Origin: Strigamia acuminata | Taxonomy: Eukaryota > Arthropoda > Chilopoda > Geophilomorpha > Linotaeniidae | Length of the DNA stretch: 64,000 nt | Assembly (NCBI GenBank): GCA_949358305.1 | Contig: OX442322.1 | Location: forward strand, 6,696,001 to 6,760,000 | Reading direction: 5' to 3' | Notes under the pieces: model-generated | Told to the model about the DNA's origin: nothing | Databases searched by the model: none | What the model saw: only the letters and a program-made list of their open reading frames with translations | Program-made: the position numbers and the translations under genes | Shown here: one piece after another, positions 38,681 through 48,600 of the stretch | Position numbering within the stretch: the stretch's first letter is position 1 | Layout of the letters: each line of letters starts with the position of its first letter

Positions 38681-41533
38681 TTACATTTGACTCAGAAGGC
38701 TTCTTCTTTCTTTTGTCGTCAAAGAGATGTTCTGGGACGCAAAGGTTATGATCGGCACAATAACGTTTACGTCTGGAATTGAGCGTAACCTCGGTTTATC
38801 GTATCCTACGATCGTATATTCATAGTCTTTGTGTCCAGTAGGTCTTGTCTTTTCAGTTTTTCTCCAAACTAGCGCAGGTAAAGTTGGAACGGGATTCAAA
38901 ATACCTCCGCCGGGTTGTGGTAAGTTGTCTTGCAACTCTACTCTTGCTTCAGCTCCTGGTATGTTGGGTTTAACTTCAGGAAGTCTTGTTTGCAATTTAG
39001 CATTTGGCAGTCTAAATTTGAGTTTCACTTCAGGCTGGTTTTGTTGTTGAGGTTCTTTCTTCTCAACTGGTTGAGGTGGGGGCAACGGTGGCCTGACGTC
39101 TTCATCGGAATAATATTGACGATCCTCATTTTCAATGTTGTCATTTAAATTGTCAATATAAGTGGTATATCTATCCAGTAGGCCCAGCACGCCTTCAACT
39201 CCGCGCCTGCTTTCCACGAATTTGACATCACTCGTCTCGATGACTTTTGAAAAGTCCGGTAGCCAAATTCTATAGCCTTTTGTAATCCTTGAATATCCCA
39301 GCATGATTCTGTGTATTCCCTTGTTATCTATCTTGCCGTCCCGAATCCTCTTCTGTACGAAGCACAAATTCCCAAATTTTCTCAAATGTCGAAGCGACGG
39401 TTTTCGACCATAATATAATTCCATGGGTGTCTTGTTCGAGTTCAGTTTGGCAATTCTATTTCTAAGATAATTGAAAGTGAGGATTGCTTCACCCCAAAAT
39501 CGGTGTTCCAACTGCGCATCATAAATAAGGGCTCGCATCCCATTTGCCAAAGTCTGGTTTAATCTCTCAGAAACGCCGTTCTGAGCAGGTGTATACGCGT
39601 TGGTCCGCTCGTGGGCAATCCCTTGTTGTTCCAAATACTGTCCAAACTTGTTAGAACAGAATTCCATTCCGTTATCTGTTCTAATTGCGAGAATCTGCTT
39701 CCCAAGCAGTCGCTCTATGCGTTTCGCATGTTTACAAAATAAATCAAACACTTCATCTTTCCTTTTCATTAAGTAAACTGTTGAATAACGCGAATAATCG
39801 TCGGTAATGGTGAGGAAATACTTGTTTCCTGAAAGCGTTTGTGTTGAAAAAGCTCCGCATACATCCATATGCAAAAGTTCCAGAGGTTGCTTTGATCTTA
39901 TTCCTGGAATGGACTTGTGAGAAACTGATTTCTTTTTGGCCAGGTCGCACACGTCGCATTGAGTTATTGGTACATTCAAAATGGGCAATCCAATTACCGC
40001 ATCCCCTTTGCTCATCGCTTGTACACTCGGGAAGTGAATGTGTCCTAATCGCTCGTGCCAAAGCCTGGCTTCTTCTGGATTGGATGTAGTTTTAGTTGGT
40101 GCAGTTGACGGTTGTGTTTGCTGTTCGCCAACATTTGCTTTCCTGTTTTGTTTCTGCTTCAACTTCTCAATGTCGGGTTTCTGGTCGCTTGTCTTGATAT
40201 AATAAAGTCTGTCCCTTTTTTCCGCTTGCATTAATTGTCTTCGCCACTGCGGATCATAAATTTTGACAATTCCAGAGCCTATTGCCACTTTGCATCTCGC
40301 TTCATCGATGCACGGCCCCGACATCAAGTTTCGTCTCAAATCTGGTGCGTAATAAACCTTCTTTAAGGTTATCGGAATAGTTTCTTTTCCCACAACACAC
40401 ATCACGCAGACATCACCAACTCCTTGTATTTGAATCAATGTCTTTTTGTCTGCTTGGCTAATTGTCCCAGTAGTTTGTTTAAAGTTGAAGAATTGCTCCC
40501 TTTCCTTACAGAAATGTCCAGTGGCCCCGGTGACGTATATTCAACAATTGTTGGCCGCGCTGCACTGCAACATCTCCTCCTTGTCCAATTCGGTCAGAAA
40601 GCCAACATCCATCATATTGGCGTCCAATTCTTCCACACTGTTTGTGTTTAGGTTGCTGCTTGGCGGGAGCTGCACCGTGCAATCTCTGGCCCAATGTCCT
40701 GGTTGATTACACCGAAAACACGGCCCCCGTCCCGTTAATCCGGTTGGATTTCCTCTAAAATTCCTCGTCTTTTTGTTTCCTCGATAGTTCGATCGTCCTC
40801 CCTTCTGTCCGCCTTGATTTCCCCTATTGTTCTGGTTATTGCTTCCTTGTTGGAATTTCGGCGAATTGTCACCAGTTTTAGAGTTGGTTGAGCTTGGTCC
40901 CATGCTGAATGCATCTGTGATTGGCCCCTGGCCTGAATCCCTTCGCTGCTGTGCCAAGCGCCCTTCTTCAGCGACTAATTCTGCTTCGACCTTCTCCAAA
41001 GTGAAGTTTATGTCCTCCCATCTGTAGATACTTTGGACGATCGATTGGTACTCTTGTGGTAAGTATCGTATGAGTTGGAAGGCCTGGTACAAATCTTCTA
41101 ATTTGTGTTTCACATCGGCGAGCTTCTTCACCGCATTGCGTATTTTTGCTGCGAAAACTCCAATTGTTTCAGTTGTCGGATCATATTTGAGACTGAAGAA
41201 TTCGTCTAGTAGCCGAATAATCCGCGCTCGAGAGACTGGTTCAAAATTTGCCTTCAAAGTGTCCCAAGCTGTCTTGGCGTCTTCAATTCCGCTGAGCAAT
41301 TCATGATATTGCTCCTCTATTGAATAGTAAATAAGACTGAAGGCTCGTCCTTTCCGCAACTTGTAATCTGAGCGGTCACGCCAAGACGCTCCAGGTGCCA
41401 ATGCCTCTTCAGTTCCATCCGTGAAACCCCAGCAGCCGTGGTGCATCAAAAGTACTTTTATCTGCTGTTTCCACGTATCATAGTTCTCTCTATTGAGTAA
41501 GGCGATTTTTCTCTCTGGTTTGTCCGTATCCAT
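38681..41533 (-). pseudogene. E copia gag-protease-integrase with one nonsense codon
   Basis: The start is ATG at 41533 (MDTDKPERK). Copia gag and a CCHC knuckle (CFRCNQPGHWARDC) lead to the protease, where the tryptophan before the active site is TGA (40541-40543) and the motif reads IYVTGATGHFC, with valine for the catalytic aspartate. The same frame then continues to 38681 with the integrase finger (WHERLGHIHF ... CDVCDLAKKK) and the DDE motifs HMDVCGAF, IRTDNGMEF and NGVSERLNQT. A one-base frameshift near 38780 follows. In the corrected frame the text reaches NHLDVCIPTRFEQ, the start of RT, and then jumps to the end of RNase H. The sequence is close to C2 throughout. No functional protease or RT can be made. 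Confidence 0.9.
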
Positions 41534-42368
41534 TGTGTAATTGTAGCACTAAATTGTCCACTAGTACACACCGTATCAGCAAAAACACTTTTCTTACTGT
41601 TACTCACGAAATAAGTGCAATTTTCGTGAGGTTAGTGCGCTCTTAAAACTATGTTAGTAAATCCTATTACAACACTAATATAGTAATACAATTATATCGA
41701 GAATAAATGCAATAATTGTTCATAAATATGATGTTTTCCAGCCGCAAACTGTTCAATTGTTCTCGTGTCGTTTGTAGACTGCCTTTGTTGATATTCGCGC
41801 TGAAAGGTTTTAATTCACACTTCACGTGTGGTTGAAAATAAACATCATCCTCGTACTGCACTTTGTAATTCGTTTCTCGTCCAAAATAATGCCAAATTGT
41901 TCAGTAATTTTCACGTTCGTTTCCCGTTCGTTCCTCGGAATTCCTTACGTCTGCACGTGTTGTTTTCGATTCTTTTTCACATTTCGCGTGTGGTTGAAAA
42001 GAATCTCTGCTGTCGTGTAGTATTCGACGACACGTTGACACGTTGACTAGACGTTTCTCCGCCCGAGAATAGTGACACGTCGACGACGCTTATTCCGGCT
42101 CTCGCAAATTTCGGAGCAAATTCCCGAAAACAGGAAAAGAAAAATGTAAATAAACGATAATATTGTAATTGTTCGAACCAAATTAATGTTCCTGGGCTGC
42201 TTGTTGTCCAGTTGTTGCCTCTAACACCATAGAAACCGGCCACAAAAACAAGTTGTTGATTTTCACCATGGGCGCCGCATGTTGGATTTTCAGAGGATAT
42301 TTTCCAGATGACCTCCAATTTGTTGAAAATCGCTCCAAATCGTTTCCTAGTTTCTCCCCACGTTGTAT
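41534..42368 (-). other. E leader
   Basis: Non-coding leader of about 0.83 kb between primer site and gag. It contains two copies of a CACGTGTGGTTGAAAA-like motif (near 41822 and 41984). Confidence 0.6.
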
Positions 42369-42379
42369 GGCCCATAACC
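42369..42379 (-). other. E primer-binding site, anticodon region of initiator tRNA-Met
   Basis: The minus strand reads GGTTATGGGCC one base after the LTR. It is complementary to GGCCCATAACC, the anticodon loop region of animal initiator tRNA-Met, as in the half-tRNA priming of Drosophila copia. The other copia elements here use the 3' end of the same tRNA. Confidence 0.82.
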
Positions 42380-42380
42380 T

Positions 42381-42699
42381 TGTTGAATTCTTGTTGAAAT
42401 CACTTGTGAATGCATAGATATGCAGTGGAGTGAAGAAAACTAGTAAAGAATGAATGTGCCAGGTGTTAACAGGTGAGAAAGCAAACTAAGAGTGAGTTTA
42501 TTCAAAAAGTCATGTGACTCCCCTCAGGTATACACTGCCACCTTGTGGTAAAGAATACAAACTCTTTGTAAACAAAGCTGTTGCAATTAGTGCAACTAAT
42601 TGCAGACAGAAACAAATGGTCATTAAATACAGAAAGCATCATTGCATTGACAATACGATAAAGAATACATATACAATGAGTGGTAATACTATTCTAACA
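42381..42699 (-). repeat. E 5' LTR (319 bp)
   Basis: Matches 38120-38441 except for the 3-base indel in the AGAAAG(AAC)CATC region. Confidence 0.93.
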
Positions 42700-42854
42700 G
42701 ACTAGGCGTCACCAAAGAGTTGGTCGACTAGGCGACCAGAAGTAATAACGTCGACTAAACGTTTGCCGACTAAACGTTTTGCCGACTAAATGATCGTTTA
42801 ATCGCTGCTGTCGACTAGACGACAGTCGACTAAACGATCGAACCCGGAGAATTC

Positions 42855-42976
42855 CGACTGAACTTGATTATCCTCAACTTTGGGAAAAATAACTTAGGAA
42901 TGTCATTATTGAAGGTAGTGCAGTTCTATGACCTGAAGATGTTGGCAATCAGCGATCGTAGACGCTCCGAACTGAG
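42855..42976 (-). other. G 3' UTR, part right of L
   Basis: Lies between the premature TAG of G pol and the L target duplication. It encodes the leftover C-terminal residues of RNase H after the stop and then non-coding sequence. Confidence 0.7.
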
Positions 42977-44033
42977 CTATTTTGTAAAAATGTCTGCAAC
43001 ATTTAATTCACCGTCCACTTTTCGGAGATCGAAACGTCCCGCCGTGAACCACTCCCTGAGCCAATGATAACGCACGCGGATATGTCGAGTCTTCAAGTTC
43101 TCCACGTCATTTGAGGTGAACTGTATGCTGGCCAGGGCGTCGGAATAAACGACGGGTCGAGATAGACGATTTAAAGCTGGAAACTGGGTGTACACGTGAT
43201 TCAACCAATACAGCTCCTTGACACACTCAACAAGGGCGATAAACTCCGCCTCCATTGTTGAGCATGCCACGGTTGACTGTTTTCGGCAAGACCAGCCGAT
43301 CGGTACGTTTCCAACATAGGTGATGTAGCCACCAAAGCTCAAGGATGTTTCTGGATCGCTTGCCCATGACGCGTCAGTGAATGCCCACAGTTGTGATGAT
43401 GTGCAACCGAACAATTAAATGCACAAGTCTGCAGTGTTGGCAACGTATTGCATGACCTGTAGCAATGCACGGATGTGCATTTGATTATAGCAAGTATTGA
43501 ATTGCGCCAGAGCACTGAGTAGAGGATGTCAGGACGCGTCCTCGACGCCAGAAATAATAAGGATCCAATGAGTGACCTGTAGGGAAAGTCTGCCAGGTTT
43601 TCAGTTGACCCTCTCACGAGTGTAGTTCCGAGAGTTACGGGAACCTTGATGCGATTGTTGATTGCAATGTCAAACTTCTTCTCAAGTTTTGCGATGTACG
43701 CACATTGTGTGATGAACGTGCGCCCTGCGTCACGGATGAACTCAACGCCCAGTAGTCTCGTGATTGGACCAAGGTTAACTATCTGGAACTTCGAGCTGAT
43801 GAGGGTAAGCAACTGGCTGAGAATGCTGTCTGATGCATAAAAGAGAACAATGTCATCGACGTAAATCAGCATTACGGCGGAATTTCCAAAAGTGTAGACA
43901 CAGTTACATGCCGGCATCTTCTTAAATCCCAGATCTCGCAGGGTTTCATCCAGCTTTTCAAACCACTGCCTTCCTGATTGGTGCAGTCCGTAGAGCAATT
44001 TTACGAGTAGCCAAACGTTGTTGGGGTCGGAGC
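42977..44033 (-). pseudogene. G copia RT (second half) and RNase H, frameshifted
   Basis: It continues G pol left of F. RT reads PNNVWLLVK, LYGLHQSGRQW, the catalytic YVDDIVLFY, and LLGVEFIRDAG. Near 43515, after RPDILYSV, the frame shifts. In the new frame QFNTCYNQMHIRALLQV runs to a TAA near 43417, and RNase H then resumes with AFTDASWAS. A final TAG at 42977-42979 replaces the tryptophan of DIFTKW. These lesions are in a young element, so they may date from the last replication cycle or soon after. Confidence 0.88.
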
Positions 44034-44498
44034 TGTTAGGTTGACGTTTTCCTGTTTGTCCTCGCATCCGCGTAGATTATCAGATTGCATATTGTGGATA
44101 AATGCAATCAGTGTGTTGCCATGTTGATGTCCCGTATCGCAGTCGGTTGATTCTGATTTTTAATCCCAATGCTGGTTTTGTACCGCAACCGACTCCTATT
44201 ACGTGACAACACACACAACCTGTCACCTGCTCCAATGAGCAGTTATTGTTTATGTTGTTCTGTTTATTTTATCCATTAGTTTTGTCTTTCTGTAAAGAAC
44301 AAGTCAGTGTATTAAAACAATGATTTGTTCTATGATTTCATTGTGTTTGAGATCGAGGGCGATTAGCCTCGAACCGGGTTTTTATGTAACACACATACTT
44401 TTGTAATAAAAGATGGCGGACGCGTGTCCGATTTATCCGCCCAGCCAAAATAATGTTTCCAGTTATTTCTGCAGCGCACAGGCCATCACAACTCTTCA
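44034..44498 (+). repeat. F 5' LTR (465 bp)
   Basis: TGTTAGGTTG to CAACTCTTCA. AATAAAAGATGGCGG lies near 44405, followed by the near-palindrome CGGACGCGTGTCCG. Confidence 0.95.
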
Positions 44499-44501
44499 AA
44501 G

Positions 44502-44517
44502 TGGTAGCAGAGGGTAA
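44502..44517 (+). other. F primer-binding site, initiator tRNA-Met 3' end
   Basis: TGGTAGCAGAGGGTAA lies three bases after the LTR. The first 12 bases match the complement of initiator tRNA-Met, with one more mismatch beyond. Confidence 0.85.
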
Positions 44518-45617
44518 AAACGATCTGGCAACGACGTTTTTGGAGAAGAAACGGCCATTTTGCGACTACGAGAAGTCGCCGAGTGTGCGCCCGCCCAGCT
44601 CGTCGTAAAAACGAGTTTTTGGTGCGGATTTCATCGCAGAATCGTCGTGACAACGTGTGCGGACGATTCTTCGACACCAGCGGATCGTTTGGATACGTTT
44701 TTGGTTCGGAAATTTATGTTTTTCGTCGCCTCGACGTCGTGCAAATAAACGACGGTCGAGATTTGTGCTTCGAGAATTTCTACGTGTGTGTGCGACGAGA
44801 ATCACTTCGTGGGAATTTTCATCAGTGTTGTGTGCACAAATAAGCACACAACAAGGATACAAACGACGGTAGGACATTATTTTGTCGATTTTCGTGCGAA
44901 ATAAGCACGTTTGGACGCCATCACGGAAGATTTTCGCGACGGCGGCCATTTTCTTTTTGAGATTTTCGTCGCGAACGACGATTTTTGCAGCATACAGAGA
45001 AGTCTGTAGCCAACGAGAAGTCCTGCACACGATAAGCGTGTGTGCAGGCATTGATTACCGTGATTTGAACCCCGGAGTTCATCTCACGAAGGCGCGGACG
45101 AGCGCAACGTTGATTTTCCCGCGATCGCACGAAAGTGTGCACGCGGACGGCACGACAGCCCATTTTCCGTGCGTACGACGACGTGAGAGCAACGTTTCGT
45201 CCTCGAAGGACGTTATTGCGACGCTTTGCACCCGCAATTCGCCGCAACCTTATCATCTTAACACCGAGCAAGTGTATTTTTTGATTTGTCGTGAAACTCT
45301 GTTAAATTTAAGTTTTTGTATTGGGCCTATAGCATATTCCCTGCTCTTCGTCCATTCGGGCACGCAAGGTCTCATTTTCAACTGGGGCTGTCTCGTGGCA
45401 AGCCAGCCGTCCCGCGGGCACTAGGTGACTCGGTCGGAAGCTGGTAGAGTACCCAGTTGAAGTTTTTTCTCCTTCTTAAAAGGATTGACCCCCGGGAAGT
45501 TTTGCGTAATTCGCCTTCACTTTTGGGGGAATTCTGCATCTGTGCGACGAATTTTTACGTGATTTGTGTGATTTGTGCTTCGCTTTTTCACTGGATTTCG
45601 TCGAAAATTTTCCCGAA
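44518..45617 (+). other. F leader (1.1 kb)
   Basis: Long CpG-rich leader with many short overlapping frames on both strands. None shows a domain. It may carry packaging or translation-initiation structures. Confidence 0.6.
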
Positions 45618-48600
45618 ATGGCGTCCTACAACCGCCATGATGATTATAAGGATGTGAAAAAGTTGGACGGAACCAACTACCCGACTTGGAGCGTACAAGT
45701 CCAGCTCCTCCAATCGTACGGAGTTTGGGGCCACGTGACCGGCAAGACGAAAGAGCCGCCGGCCGGATCACCGTTTCGAGAGACAAGGGATTTTGAGAAA
45801 GGCGAGGAAAGGGCTCGCTCCACCATTTGTCTGGCGTGTGGCGAGGCCCAACAGGTTGTGGCTGTCGCCCACGCTACTGCGAAGGAGGTGTGGGAGGCAC
45901 TGAAAGCTGCCTACCAGCCCACGACACGGGCAGGTAAAGCCCGTCTTCGCCGGGAATTTTTGGACATGCGGTTGCATGAAAACGAAGAGATGTTTGTTTT
46001 CACCGCACGAGTTGACCGAAAGGTCGTGCAACTTGCCGACGTCAAGATAAAGATTACGGACGAGTTTCACGCCTTTCAATACCTCGACCTGCTGCCGCCC
46101 CAATATGAACCGGTCAAGCAGACGGTTTATCACTGGGGTGACGCAGAGTTCACGGCAGCAGCGGTCAAAGAACGCCTGGTAGGCGAATATAATCGCTTAC
46201 ACGTAACGACCGACGAATTTGGCGTGCCTTCCAAGACGCCATTGGAGAGCACTGGTGCCTTCTTTAACCAAGGCGGAAGACAACGCGGACGTGGTGGAAA
46301 TGCACCCGGCGGCCCACGCATCTGTTTTACTTGCGGTGGGACGGGTCACTTCGCCCGTGAATGCCCTACTCCACCGAAACAGCAATTCCAAGCAAAAGGA
46401 AACCAAACTGGACAATTTAGAGGCAATCCACGGGGCAAGGGACGTGGAAGAGGCCAGCAAAAGGCCACTGTCACACAGGCTGACATATTCAGTGACTCTC
46501 CAGTTTCTTATTACTCCGCGGCGATCTGGCTTCAGCAGCAACCCCCTGCGCCGGCTTCCCACGTGTCTCACGCGAATTATGATTCGCAATGGTACGTCGA
46601 CACAGGGGCGACGGACAATTTTTCCTTCAACAAAGACTGGTTCTCCGACTTCAAGCCATTAACTGGCCATGTGCAACAGGGAGAAGGAAAGTCGAGGATC
46701 GAGGGAATAGGAAATATAACATTGACATCAGTTTATGGAACTCGCACCCGTGCACTTACATTGCAAAATGTATTTTATGCACCCAACTTTAGGAAAAACT
46801 TGATTTCGTTGGGTCGCACGGATGAGGCTGGGGCGACGACCATGATTAAAAATGGCAAAATGGTTATTTATAACGACAAAATTGATGACCCCTCCATCAC
46901 TGCGGAACGTACGAGTGATCGGATGTATAAGGTCAATTGTCGTATTTCTCATGTGAACACTGCCGCATTACCTGCGCAACAGGCTGCGACAGTGTCTTCT
47001 AGTCCGCTTATAAAGGGCGATGAAGTTGTAAATTCGATACTAACATACCCTAGTTTTAAGGACGCATTAACCCAAAATTCGAGTGAGTCAGGGAAACCTG
47101 CACCAGCGATTAAAGGGCAAGCGAGTGTTGCAAATAACGCGCCTGCGAACATTACGGACAATGCGCAAGCGAATGTTTTGAATGAAATCAAGGCAAAGAC
47201 TGCCAATGCCTCTAAGCAGGCAAGTTCAATTGTGCAGAACAAAGCAGAGAATGGGAATAATTCTACTAATGGGGTTAAAACTTTTGACAAGAAAGATAAG
47301 GCTCAAACGATGGACATTTGGCACTCCCGCTTAGGGCATTTAAATGCAAAGGGAATTGCGGGTTTAGAAAAGTCAACTGATGTTTTTGGGCTGAAACTCT
47401 CGAATAAGGAGTTGTCAACGTGTGACTCTTGCGCCAGGGCGAAGAGCACACGTGCTAGTTTTCCCCCAATAATTGGAATTACGACAAAAAGTATTTTGGA
47501 AATAGTGCACTTAGACGTGTGGGGCCCCGCTCCAGTTCAAACATTGGGTGGGGCATACTATTATCTCATTCTCATCGATGATTTTTCCCGCTTTATGTGG
47601 ATAATTATCATGAAACGGAAAAGTGACGTTTTGGGACATTTTAAGCGGTGGCTACTTGAAGTTGAGCGAACGACCTCTAAGAAGGTAAAGGCCATAAAAA
47701 CTGATAATGGAGGGGAGTTCATATCTAGACAATGGGACAATTATGTGGCGACAATTGGGCTTAAGTGTATGAGGACTAATGCATACAGCCCAGAAATGAA
47801 TTCGGTCGCCGAACGAGCGAACCGTACCATTCTTAATGGTACTCGGGCACTTCTTTTTGAGAATAAATTTCCCGCCACTTTATGGGCAGAGCTTGCCGTT
47901 TCAGTTGTATATCTGAAAAACCGTTTTCCACATACGGGAATTGGTGGGAAAACACCTTATTCTGTGTTTTACAATAAGAAATTGTCCCTTCGCCATGTCA
48001 AGTGCATTGGCTCATTAACTTATGTCCATATCCCATCTCAGACTCGGGGTGGGAAATTACAAGACAGGGCATGGGCTGGGGCATTAATTGGATACGCCGC
48101 TTCTACACGCGGCTATAGAATTTGGGATCCGAATAAAAATCAGGTGTTTTTGTCTAAACACGTCAAAATATTTGAAAACAATTTCTGGTTTGAATTGGGG
48201 ACGGCCACGTCGCCTGAACTTGAAGATGACTTTGAAGCGTCGAGTTCGGACTCGTTCAATGGGTCATTTTCTGACGACGACAGTGTTGCTGGCGACCCGA
48301 TAATTCAGAAGGCTCCAGAGATCCCGGAGGTCCTAGAAGTTCCGGAGATCCCGGAACCCCCTCCTGCGATACAGGAAGTCCCACAACCTGTTCCGCAGCA
48401 AAAAGTGAAACCCGCATTGCCCACGACCCCAAAGCCTACTTTTAGACCTGAATTGAGGCCAGTCGCTAAACAGGCAGCTCAGCAACCCCCACTCATGCCC
48501 GTTGAGGGGAACCCTATTCTTGGGGATAGGGATACAGGGGATGAGCCTGTTGAAGAAATTGGTGGGGCGAAGGGGGATGATGGGAATTACTTCAACGTCT

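Larger units (their letters stand above)
38120..42699 (-). mobile_element. E: RT-less Ty1/copia element, same family as C2
   Basis: LTRs of 322 bp (38120-38441) and 319 bp (42381-42699) appear identical apart from one 3-base indel. The target duplication is GACTA (38115-38119 and 42700-42704), inside a GTCGACTA motif of L. The internal part encodes gag, protease and integrase, but RT and most of RNase H are deleted. It inserted recently. Confidence 0.94.
37342..42846. mobile_element. L: non-autonomous foldback-type DNA transposon (about 0.92 kb without E)
   Basis: An 8-bp target duplication GAGAATTC lies at 37334-37341 and 42847-42854. Imperfect terminal inverted repeats share CGGG and TCGTTTAGTCG. 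Both ends are packed with GTCGACTAAACG variants in both orientations, including a 13-bp perfect hairpin (37409-37421 with 37433-37445) and about three 14-bp tandem units (37451-37490). Another cluster lies at 38087-38119. The middle (37510-38080) has only short frames. No transposase is visible, so it depends on another element. An 8-bp duplication fits hAT-like or related superfamilies, but the ends match none I know. Confidence 0.75.

Noticed and set aside
44034..44067. Alternative N-terminus of the G RT fragment reading out of the F LTR
   Set aside because: Those residues are F LTR sequence and the true frame comes from 50969 in G.
44566..45424. Several frames over 100 codons in the F leader
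   Set aside because: The CpG-rich leader lacks stops on several frames. None resembles a known protein.
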